A stretch of DNA of 29,096 nt from a virus. Each line of letters opens with the position of its first letter. Position 1 is the stretch's first letter. The position numbers and the translations under genes are program-made. Positions 22,690 through 29,096 of this stretch are shown piece after piece. The notes under the pieces were generated by a model. The model had not been told where the DNA came from. It did not search any database and saw only the letters and a list, made by a program, of their open reading frames with translations. The DNA is taken from positions 1-29,096 of the IMG/VR virus record IMGVR_UViG_3300049216_000050; one strand, 5' to 3'.

Positions 22690-22949
22690 CTCGTCGGGGC
22701 GACCACCCGAACCTGAATGCCAGCCTTTTGAAGCTGTTCTTTGTGGTCGTCCACCGCCTTCATGTATCCAGTCTCGTAGGTGTCCATCATCAATTTGATG
22801 AACGCCTGCACGTCGCCTTCAGTCTGGAGAGATGTCGCCAGCCGCTCAATGATCTGATCGTTCCGCCCGTATCGCTCTTTCAAGAAATCGAACATCATCT
22901 TTCGTATGGCGTAACTTTTCGGGTTAGCCATCATGTTCATCCAGTTCAT
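22686..22949 (-). CDS. small helical hypothetical protein
   Basis: This 87-residue protein is Met-rich at its start (MNWMNMM) and almost wholly helical, with YAIRKMMFDFLKERYGRN and a VQAFIKLMMDTYETGYMKAV helix. ATG follows GGAGG and starts one base after the stop of the upstream gene. It ends in a tail-to-tail overlap with the plus-strand gene. No family recognised. Confidence 0.72.
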   Translation of the reverse strand: MNWMNMMANPKSYAIRKMMFDFLKERYGRNDQIIERLATSLQTEGDVQAFIKLMMDTYETGYMKAVDDHKEQLQKAGIQVRVVAPTS

Positions 22950-22950
22950 T

Positions 22951-23235
22951 TCAGTCCTCCACCTGCGTCGGTTCGCCCCCGAAGTTGAGGGCCAGCTTCA
23001 GCTTGTGCTTCTTCTTTTTGTGGTGCTTTGGCTTCTCCACATCTTTCTCCATGTGGTCGTGGGCCTGCTTCTGGGTTTTGCCCGCCGTCTCCGGTGCGCC
23101 CCACCAGTTGTAGTCACGCTTGTTGGCGGGGAGGTCGCCCTTGCCGACGCTGTAGTCCGTCGCCTTCTCGCCGTTGTAGATCGCCCCGGTCCCGACCATC
23201 TCGTTCTTGAGTCGCCATTCTTTGAAACTTATCAT
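22951..23235 (-). CDS. hypothetical protein with FKEW N-terminus and Lys/His-rich tail
   Basis: This 94-residue protein starts MISFKEWRLKNEM, another example of the short F-x-x-W tag of this region. A middle section with NWWGAPETAGKTQK is followed by a strongly basic stretch (about 69-80: KPKHHKKKKHKL). It overlaps the stop of the 941-residue gene by ATGA. The basic tail could contact DNA in the head; function unknown. Confidence 0.72.
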   Translation of the reverse strand: MISFKEWRLKNEMVGTGAIYNGEKATDYSVGKGDLPANKRDYNWWGAPETAGKTQKQAHDHMEKDVEKPKHHKKKKHKLKLALNFGGEPTQVED

Positions 23236-26057
23236 GTGATGTCTCCAAACTGCGGCGTCTGCCTCTTGCCCAACAAACCACGCAAGTGTTCAACCGCAAA
23301 TTCGTGATTCTCTCGTTCCATGCCGTTCTTGGCCTGCATCTCGGCTTCCAACTTCCCGATCACCGCCTGCAAGTGGGCCGCAGGAGCGTGCTGGAGGAAG
23401 TACACGTTGTTCGACAAGGCGATCCAGTTCTTCGCTGCAATCAACTTGTTGGCCTCCACCTGTCCCGGTCCACCCGTGGCCGCTGCTGGTTGGGCAGCCG
23501 CTTGTGCGGGCTGTTGAACTGGTGCGGCGGCAGGCGTCTTCCCGAACGCCTTGTCTGCTTCCGCCTTCAGAGCCGCCTGGAACTCTTCCGGCTGGCTCTT
23601 GATGTAGTTGTAGATCATGGCCTGGGTCGCAGGCTCACTCTTCTTGTCCGGCGGCAACCGATCCAGTACGCCATGTAGTTTTTCAATGGCGTCCCGTTCG
23701 GCTTCCGACGATGCGTTTTCCGTTTCTTCCGGCTGGGCCAGAAGTTCCTGAACCATCTTGTCGGCTTTGAATGCCGCAACGATGCCCTTCGACTTGCCGC
23801 CCGAAGAAGAAACGTACTGGTTGACTTTGGCCTTCGCCATCTCTTCGGCTTTGTTGGCGTCCGAGCTACCCAGGAACAGTTGAGTAAGCAGGAACTCCAT
23901 CTTGATGGTCAATGCCGCTTTGTCGGCGATGGAATCACCAATCAAGTCGGCGATCTCGTCGCTGATCTGCGACCGGCTCATGCCGACGGCCCGGTCCCGC
24001 TTGGCGTCGGCTTGTTCGGCTTCGCCTTCCATTTCTGCGAGGCTCGCCCGGAAGTTGTCGATGTTGTACGGGAAGCCGTGTTGACCCGCACCCGGACGGG
24101 CCTTCTGTCCACGACTGAGTTTGGTCGGGTCGCCCCCGGCGTCTTTTTCCCTCATCTGCTGTTGGATCGAGTCACGCAGACTCAACTTGTCGCCGCTGTC
24201 CCCGCTCGTCGTAGCGTCCATGCTGGAGCTACGGGCGGTTTGTTTCAATTTACGCAGACGACGGGAACCGCCGCCTTCGCCCAAGTCCTGTTGTGCCCAA
24301 CTCGACACCACGTTGCGGGCGAAGGCCCGGCGTCCGCTCGGCGTGCCCAGCTTGTTGCTGCGCAGGCTCATCATCATTTTTTGGTAAACCATCGTGTGCA
24401 AGTCGGGCACGTTCTGCTTCATGATGCTGACTTCGTGAGCCGTCATGCCGCCGCATCCGCTGTTGATGCAGTTCCAAATACCCTTGATGATGTCGAAGAA
24501 GTATTGTCCCTCGCCGCCCTTGGAAGGTTTGTTCTGACCGTCCAGGGCCGTCATGCCCATCTCTTCTTCGATCCGAGACTTCGTTTCTTCGTAGTCCGGG
24601 TCGGACGGGTCCAAGTGTTCACGACCGTGACTGTTGTGGGTCAAGTGCAACGCACCCGACGCCAAGTAGCCCCGCTTGCCTTTCTTGAAATCTCGGTGGT
24701 CAACGGCGACGTAATCCTGGGCGTGCCCCCGCAACTGCGACTGGTCAACCGAGTCGTCGTCTTCTTCGCTACCTAATTCCCGCAAGTATTCCGCCGGGTT
24801 CACCATCGGAACTTCGTGCATGACGGTTTTGGGCGGCTGGTCCGGTGACTCCTGGACGGTCACGGGAACCTTCTTGTGGGGGAGCATCAGCGGCGGGGCG
24901 TCCAAAACCTTCTTGCCACGAACCGTTTTGACCAACACCGGCAGACCGTTCGGTTGACCGGGGTACGGTGCGCCCCGAACCTGTCCGGCTTCGGCCATTT
25001 TGATGACTTCCATCTTCGCCAACTCAGCCGCCACCTTCCGCCTCTGGTCTTCGCTGTCGAATCCGCCTTCGGGCGGAACCCTGGTCCCGTCCTCAAGGGT
25101 GTAGCTGCCCGGTTCCGCCGTGTTGATGGTGGAATAGATGCGAGAGAACACTTTGTTCTGGATTTTCTTGATCGCCCAATTGTCTTTGTAGACGGTTCGC
25201 CCTTCGCCCATCTGCTTGTACACAACGTCCGGGCCGGTCGGCAACTGCCCGTACATGCCGTGGGCGTTGTGGGCCAAGTAATCCCTCATACGGGTCTGGA
25301 CTTCAGCCGACGGCGGCAACTGCATACCACGGGTGGTGTGCGGGTCGCCGTCTTCGCCGCCCTCTTTGACGCCGTACAGGTCGTACCCGTACTGCCCGTG
25401 GGTCTGGCCCAACGCTTGAAGGCCGGACTGCGGGTGGTGTTCGTGGTCCCGTGTCCTTTCCAACTTGTGAATCAATCGGTTGATGTACGGGCGGGCCACA
25501 ATCGTGACCGTTTCGTTCCCCCGGCGACTCTTCTTAAACGTGTACCTTTTCAAACCGGGGCGTAGTCCGTCCTCTTGCTTGTCGAGGCCGTGCGGTATCG
25601 ACTTCTCGGTTTCCAGTTCGGCCAAGTGGCGGGCTGCCCGGTCAGCCAGTTGGTCGTCGCCGGAAACGTGGTCGTACTCCTGGTTGCTGAGTCGGGTCAT
25701 CAACTCTTCCGACACCTGACCCCGCAGGGCTTCGTGGTTGCCGGTTTCGAGCGCCCGCTTCAACAATCCGTACAGTCTTTTTTCGACCGGCCCACGGCGG
25801 CTTTCACGCTCGGCCAGGGCGTCTTTCAGGTCGTGATAATATCGCTGGTGCATCGCCTGAGTCCAATACTGAGGCGGAAACTGCTGGAGGTACTGGATGT
25901 CGTCTGCGTCTGGTTTTACCGGCAACTTGGCGATGTCGAACGGGACCGCCATCTCGTGCAAAACATTCGACATGGAAATGTCAACGTACTTCCGATCTAC
26001 GTCGAAAAAACGCTCTTGAAAAAAGTCCCGGAATGTAATGGAAGTCTCTTTCGCCAT
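23232..26057 (-). CDS. large uncharacterised protein, candidate internal head protein
   Basis: This 941-residue protein is unrecognised. It begins MAKETSITFRDFFQERFFD, matching the tag seen on neighbouring proteins. It is highly polar, with many Gln, Arg and Asp residues, no membrane segments, and His/Gly/Asp-rich loops (about 200-290). Near 838-863 it has a Pro/Ala/Gln-rich linker, and a helical last domain of about 78 residues. ATG follows AAAGGA. It heads a minus-strand unit that continues through 22686. An internal or ejected head protein is a reasonable guess from tag, size and neighbours, but the sequence does not show it directly. Confidence 0.72.
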   Translation of the reverse strand: MAKETSITFRDFFQERFFDVDRKYVDISMSNVLHEMAVPFDIAKLPVKPDADDIQYLQQFPPQYWTQAMHQRYYHDLKDALAERESRRGPVEKRLYGLLKRALETGNHEALRGQVSEELMTRLSNQEYDHVSGDDQLADRAARHLAELETEKSIPHGLDKQEDGLRPGLKRYTFKKSRRGNETVTIVARPYINRLIHKLERTRDHEHHPQSGLQALGQTHGQYGYDLYGVKEGGEDGDPHTTRGMQLPPSAEVQTRMRDYLAHNAHGMYGQLPTGPDVVYKQMGEGRTVYKDNWAIKKIQNKVFSRIYSTINTAEPGSYTLEDGTRVPPEGGFDSEDQRRKVAAELAKMEVIKMAEAGQVRGAPYPGQPNGLPVLVKTVRGKKVLDAPPLMLPHKKVPVTVQESPDQPPKTVMHEVPMVNPAEYLRELGSEEDDDSVDQSQLRGHAQDYVAVDHRDFKKGKRGYLASGALHLTHNSHGREHLDPSDPDYEETKSRIEEEMGMTALDGQNKPSKGGEGQYFFDIIKGIWNCINSGCGGMTAHEVSIMKQNVPDLHTMVYQKMMMSLRSNKLGTPSGRRAFARNVVSSWAQQDLGEGGGSRRLRKLKQTARSSSMDATTSGDSGDKLSLRDSIQQQMREKDAGGDPTKLSRGQKARPGAGQHGFPYNIDNFRASLAEMEGEAEQADAKRDRAVGMSRSQISDEIADLIGDSIADKAALTIKMEFLLTQLFLGSSDANKAEEMAKAKVNQYVSSSGGKSKGIVAAFKADKMVQELLAQPEETENASSEAERDAIEKLHGVLDRLPPDKKSEPATQAMIYNYIKSQPEEFQAALKAEADKAFGKTPAAAPVQQPAQAAAQPAAATGGPGQVEANKLIAAKNWIALSNNVYFLQHAPAAHLQAVIGKLEAEMQAKNGMERENHEFAVEHLRGLLGKRQTPQFGDIT

Positions 26058-26083
26058 GCCTGTTCTATCCTTTAGAGATTTCG

Positions 26084-26983
26084 ATGTCGCACACGGTATA
26101 TATCAGCATGAACAACAATATGCTCTTCGTTTCCAGACCCAATAAAGCCGACTATGCAAATGCTCAGTGTGGCGGGTGCAATACACTTGGCCCCACCGAT
26201 CCGACGTATGTTAAGCTCCTCAGTCCCAGGAAAGACAGAGAAGTTGTACGAGATCAAATCAAAACCTACGTTCTAGCTATGCTCGGCGCTCCAGCAATTA
26301 AGCTGGAACTCGACGAACAACAGCTAGATTTGGCCGTCGATGAGGCGTTGATGATCTTTGAAGACTACGCCCCGATGGAATACTTCCAGTATTACACCTT
26401 CCAGACCGTGCCGGGCCAGAGCGTCTACGAGATGCCGCCCGATGTCGGTTTGATCCGCAACGTCTTCTACAAGAACACCGCTCAACAGGCGTTCTCGGCA
26501 TCCGATCTGGGCGGCGTCATCCCCCTGGAATACATGGGTGCGGGCGCTTACGGCTCCATCGCCGGTGGCATCAACCCCCAGCAGCCGGTGTGGGGCAAGA
26601 TGTCGGAATGGGTTCTCTACAAGCAATACGAGTCCATGTATAACCGTATTTCTTCCCAGCAGGGTGGATGGGAATGGCTCGGCGGGTACAACCACGTCAA
26701 GCTCTACCCGATCCCTTACCGTACTTACTTTGTTGTTGTTCACTACCTTCAGAAGAAAGTCAACTTCCGGGAAGTGAAGCAGGTGATGCAGGAAGGCGCT
26801 CTCGCCTTCGCCCGCATCATGCTCGGTGAAATCCGGTCCCGGATCATGAACCCCCCTGGTCCGAACGGCGGCGTCCAGTTGAACGGCCAGGATATTCTTC
26901 AGCGTGGCGTCAAGGAGAAGGAAGAATGGGAAGAGAAGTTGTTGACCAAGTTCGGGGACGTGTTGGGGCCGACATGGGGATAA
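26084..26983 (+). CDS. neck protein, gp13-like
   Basis: This 299-residue protein has the gp13 pattern: VRDQIKTYVLAMLGAPAIKLELDEQQLDLAVDEALMIFEDYAP, with the LGAP and LDEQQLDLAVDEAL runs, then a long beta-rich part (EYFQYYTFQTVPGQSVYEMP) and C-terminal helical ending EKLLTKFGDVLGPTW. ATG at 26084 has only a weak GAGA site; ATG at 26108 is a second possibility. gp13 with gp14 forms the neck of the head. It is separated from the gp14-like gene by the 941-residue gene and others, and points the other way. Confidence 0.75.
   Translation: MSHTVYISMNNNMLFVSRPNKADYANAQCGGCNTLGPTDPTYVKLLSPRKDREVVRDQIKTYVLAMLGAPAIKLELDEQQLDLAVDEALMIFEDYAPMEYFQYYTFQTVPGQSVYEMPPDVGLIRNVFYKNTAQQAFSASDLGGVIPLEYMGAGAYGSIAGGINPQQPVWGKMSEWVLYKQYESMYNRISSQQGGWEWLGGYNHVKLYPIPYRTYFVVVHYLQKKVNFREVKQVMQEGALAFARIMLGEIRSRIMNPPGPNGGVQLNGQDILQRGVKEKEEWEEKLLTKFGDVLGPTWG
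26095..26102 (-). promoter_or_regulatory. TATATACC motif upstream of the 941-residue gene (candidate late promoter)
   Basis: On the minus strand TATATACC (26102-26095) is about 38 bp before the ATG at 26057, with AAAGGA between. It also lies just inside the divergent gp13-like gene, so it overlaps that gene's start region. Confidence 0.4.
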
Positions 26984-27165
26984 CCTTTCGGGAATACCTA
27001 ACTATGCTGGAGGACAACGAGACATTGAACCCGAAGGTTGCGATGCCGCCGTCCGAGTGTCCGTGCAAAAAGAAGAAGACCAAGGACGCCGTGATCTATC
27101 CCATCCCGGACCAGCAAACCAATCAGACGTTCGCCGCACAGACCCGTGTGGCGGGAGGATATTGA
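26974..27165 (+). CDS. small protein with FREY N-terminus
   Basis: ATG at 26974, inside the end of the gp13-like gene, gives 63 residues: MGITFREYLTMLEDNE, then PPSECPCKKKKTKD and an extended C-terminus. It carries the region's F-x-x-Y/W tag. The stop overlaps the next start (TGATG). Function unknown. Confidence 0.68.
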   Translation: MGITFREYLTMLEDNETLNPKVAMPPSECPCKKKKTKDAVIYPIPDQQTNQTFAAQTRVAGGY

Positions 27166-27500
27166 TGAAGACGTTTTTTGGCTGGCTGGGCGAGAACGCC
27201 GAAGACCTGACCGACCAGTTGCGCAGGCTCGCCGGTCAATTGGACGGCCAGAATCTTGAACACGGGTTTAACTACCGTGACTTCAACGCCGCTCTTCAGC
27301 AAGCCCAGGCGACCGCCGCAGGCTACGAGCGGCGTGGATATATACCACCGGGCGTACTCGACGGTATCGAGCAGGCGATGAACAACATGCCACAGTCGTT
27401 GCCCCGGATCATCTTGGCGACTATCGCCAAGATACAGCAGTGGCAGCCCACCGTCGCCAAGACGACCGGCTTCCAGGCGTTCGGCGACGACGACGAATAA
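27165..27500 (+). CDS. hypothetical protein with N-terminal FFGW tag
   Basis: ATG at 27165 overlaps the preceding stop by one base (TGATG) and follows GGGAGG. The 111-residue product starts MKTFFGWLGENAEDL, then has helices (LTDQLRRLAGQL) and an acidic end. An LGE triplet at about 8-10 fits a T4-type prohead protease cut (L/I-x-E). No family recognised. Confidence 0.72.
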   Translation: MKTFFGWLGENAEDLTDQLRRLAGQLDGQNLEHGFNYRDFNAALQQAQATAAGYERRGYIPPGVLDGIEQAMNNMPQSLPRIILATIAKIQQWQPTVAKTTGFQAFGDDDE

Positions 27501-27508
27501 GGGGAGAT

Positions 27509-28102
27509 ATGAAGAGATTCGAGGATTGGAAACAAGAACTGGCCGTCGATCCTGCTACGATCCAGAAGATCGGGCAAGAAGAGTTCGCACGGACGTGCTT
27601 GGAGTATTTCCGGGTCGTATTGTGCGGCGGGCTGAAGACGTATCACGAACACCGGCAGGCGAATCTCGCCGAAGCGGTCGAGACTTCTCGATACGCCGTC
27701 GAAGTGAACTTCCGCACCACTGCCAAGGAAGCCCAGGAAGGCTTCGCCAAGATCGCCCTGGGATATGTCTCTGCGGCTTTGAAGAACCACGGCTTCCACA
27801 CCAAGCACGTCTTCACCGAGAAACCGCTAAGGCTTATGGTTTCGAGCCGTAATTGGGACGACGGCGAGTGGTCGGGTTGTGTCACCTGGAACCACGAGCA
27901 TAACTGCTTCGTTATATCCAAAGGTTTCTATAACCGTGAAAGGAAGACCGTATCCCTCCAAAACAGCAAGAAATGCACGGGTGACTCGGCAGCCGAGATC
28001 GCCAAAGAACTCCACAACATGATGCACGGGGCCAAAAACGAACCCGACCGGCACATGGAAAAACTCAAGCCAGTACCGCTCAAAAGAGGTCCGAAGACAT
28101 GA
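27509..28102 (+). CDS. hypothetical protein with FEDW N-terminus
   Basis: ATG at 27509 follows GGGGAG and gives 197 residues. It starts MKRFEDWKQELAVD. The middle contains a beta-rich domain (about 85-150: LRLMVSSRNWDDGEWSGCVTW...) that I cannot name, and the C-terminus is basic (MEKLKPVPLKRGPKT). The next gene starts within its stop (ATGA). Function unknown. Confidence 0.72.
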   Translation: MKRFEDWKQELAVDPATIQKIGQEEFARTCLEYFRVVLCGGLKTYHEHRQANLAEAVETSRYAVEVNFRTTAKEAQEGFAKIALGYVSAALKNHGFHTKHVFTEKPLRLMVSSRNWDDGEWSGCVTWNHEHNCFVISKGFYNRERKTVSLQNSKKCTGDSAAEIAKELHNMMHGAKNEPDRHMEKLKPVPLKRGPKT

Positions 28103-28716
28103 TCGACCCGAAAACCGGCCACGAGTACAACAACGTCTGCTGCAAGTGCGGGAAGCCTTTTGGGGCATGGTTCCACGGGCAGGGGGTCATTTGTTCAGTA
28201 TGCTCAGAGTGGGGTATCACACGAAAAGATGTTTTCCCAACTCTGGCCGATCTCTTCGAGGGCAAGGGCGACCTGGGCACGCTCGGAGCGGGTATGGTTT
28301 TCACGGACGGGAAGAGCATCCTGTTGCTCAAGCGTGAGAAAGGCGACGAAAAAGAGACGTGGTGCATCCCCGGTGGGCGGGCCGACGAGGGCGAAACGCC
28401 GATGGACTGTGCCATGCGAGAAACCAAGGAAGAAATCGGCAAGTTACCTGACAGCAAGGAGTTCGGTCACTTCGACATGAAAGATAAGTCTTACCACTTC
28501 CACGTCTATCTGATGGCGGTGAAAAAGGAATTCAAGGTCAAACTAAGTGACGAACATTCAGATTACGAGTGGATCAAGCTGGACAAACTTGAGGATTATC
28601 GCCTCCACCCGAAGCTGAAGGTGTCGCTCCCGACCTACCTGAAGTCCATTGCTAAACATTTCGGCGGGACGGCAAAAACCTTCTCTGAGTGGCTGGACAG
28701 CAGACAAAAAGGCTGA
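28099..28716 (+). CDS. zinc-ribbon/Nudix hydrolase
   Basis: This 205-residue protein has a four-Cys zinc ribbon (C14/C17 and C32/C35) then a Nudix domain. The Nudix box is complete at G93, E99, R107, E108, E111, E112 (GRADEGETPMDCAMRETKEEIG). Nudix enzymes cleave nucleoside diphosphates linked to other groups (dNTPs, ADP-ribose, NADH, mRNA caps). The C-terminus ends TFSEWLDSRQKG, again an F-x-x-W pattern, here at the other end. ATGA overlap places it in one unit with the previous genes. Confidence 0.9.
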   Translation: MIDPKTGHEYNNVCCKCGKPFGAWFHGQGVICSVCSEWGITRKDVFPTLADLFEGKGDLGTLGAGMVFTDGKSILLLKREKGDEKETWCIPGGRADEGETPMDCAMRETKEEIGKLPDSKEFGHFDMKDKSYHFHVYLMAVKKEFKVKLSDEHSDYEWIKLDKLEDYRLHPKLKVSLPTYLKSIAKHFGGTAKTFSEWLDSRQKG

Positions 28717-28764
28717 AAACCGCTTGTGGACGCCCCAAAGTGGTGGTAAATTGGACTTGTTGAA

Positions 28765-28805
28765 GTTGTACACCATCAAGATTTGATGAAGATGGGTTGT
28801 ACAAC
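28765..28805 (+). promoter_or_regulatory. strong hairpin in the intergenic region after the Nudix gene
   Basis: GTTGTACACCATC (28765-28777) pairs with GATGGGTTGTACAAC (28791-28805), 13 bp with a 2-nt bulge and a 13-nt loop. It lacks a clean U-tract (ACAAACTTTCT follows), so it may be a weak terminator, mRNA stabiliser or regulatory element. The rest of 28717-28911 shows no convincing gene. Confidence 0.5.
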
Positions 28806-28911
28806 CACAAACTTTCTAGTTGTTCACCCCGCCGATGGTAAGGTCGGCACAGTGCGTGCAGTATTTCCCTTTGTCGCCGGGAAAAGATCGCACCAGGAGT
28901 AGGAGTCTACG

Positions 28912-29096
28912 ATGTCTGCCAAACCCGTCCGGCTTAGAAGGCTTGTCCGAGAGATCGCCAGCCAGCACCCTCAAGGGCTGCGGCACTCCGAGTTCGTCAC
29001 GGAGGTTCTGCACTCCGGGTACGTCCACGAGGGCGACAGCAGGCTCTCGGTGAGCGTGCAGCAGGTTATCAAGCGGCTCGTTACGGAAGGCGTTCT
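28912..29096 (+). CDS. small winged-helix-like protein (3' end outside window)
   Basis: ATG at 28912 follows GGAG and the frame is open to the end of the window (61 codons). The sequence RLRRLVREIASQHPQGLRHSEFVTEVLHSGYV and then DSRLSVSVQQVIKRLVTEGV has the helix, strand and wing spacing of winged-helix DNA-binding domains. Without the remaining sequence this is a tentative call. I see no operator to link it to. Confidence 0.55.
   Translation, partial: MSAKPVRLRRLVREIASQHPQGLRHSEFVTEVLHSGYVHEGDSRLSVSVQQVIKRLVTEGV

Noticed and set aside
28816-28890. Minus-strand tail reading GKYCTHCADLTIGGVNN
   Set aside because: It looks like the end of a Cys-containing protein and might be a gene remnant, but it has no start of its own, and the plus-strand gene at 28912 has a better SD and composition. 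Without comparison to relatives it cannot be supported.
1-29096. tRNA genes, CRISPR arrays, integrase, attachment sites or insertion sequences
   Set aside because: None was recognised on reading both strands; no regularly spaced repeats, transposase or recombinase motifs, or cloverleaf-like sequences were seen.

Overview
The window is a piece of a large, contractile-tailed (myovirus) bacteriophage genome of the broad T4-like lineage. The evidence is a connected set of virion proteins recognisable by family features: tail sheath (15923-18295), two full-length tail-tube proteins (14698-15207 and 15304-15885), a gp15-like sheath terminator (18515-19519), gp14-like and gp13-like neck proteins (20149-20694 and 26084-26983), a gp26-type baseplate protein with zinc knuckles (8260-9462), and a gp55-like late sigma factor (13844-14383). 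Genes are tightly packed, with ATGA/TGATG overlaps and strong Shine-Dalgarno sites. No tRNA, rRNA, CRISPR array, integrase or insertion sequence was seen. The host cannot be told from the sequence: the DNA is fairly GC-rich and the promoters and SD sites look bacterial.

Layout. (1) 1-5.5 kb, minus strand: a VWA/metallopeptidase protein (cut by the window edge) beside a MoxR-type AAA+ ATPase, a Bax inhibitor-1-like membrane protein and a ParB/Srx-like protein. Three of these genes have near-identical sigma70-like promoters (TTTACAACC, 17-bp spacer, TAnnAT), and terminators separate the units. (2) 5.7-6.45 kb, plus: one unknown gene. (3) 6.5-9.5 kb, minus: a baseplate block of two short tube-like proteins (candidates for gp48/gp54-type tube initiators), a beta-rich structural protein, a small helical protein and the gp26-like protein. 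(4) 9.5-14.7 kb, mostly plus: small zinc-ribbon and membrane proteins, a free-standing PAS-domain protein, two glycosyltransferases and the late sigma factor with a small possible DNA-binding partner. (5) 14.7-26.1 kb, mostly minus: tube, tube, sheath, gp15, gp14 and other head/neck proteins, ending in a 941-residue protein of unknown function. (6) 26.1-29.1 kb, plus: the gp13-like neck protein, three small proteins, a zinc-ribbon Nudix hydrolase and the start of a winged-helix-like gene.

How it fits together (inference). The early-looking promoters serve the AAA/VWA and ParB-like host-takeover or chaperone genes. The gp55-like sigma factor may read a second motif, TATATACC/T, found just upstream of several structural genes. 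The most interesting items are the phage MoxR-VWA-metallopeptidase pair, the Bax inhibitor homologue, the PAS protein, four paralogous tube-fold proteins, a repeated N-terminal F-x-x-[WYF] peptide on six head-region proteins (a candidate capsid-targeting tag), and a peptide (GLKNxDGxPYK) shared by two neck-region proteins.
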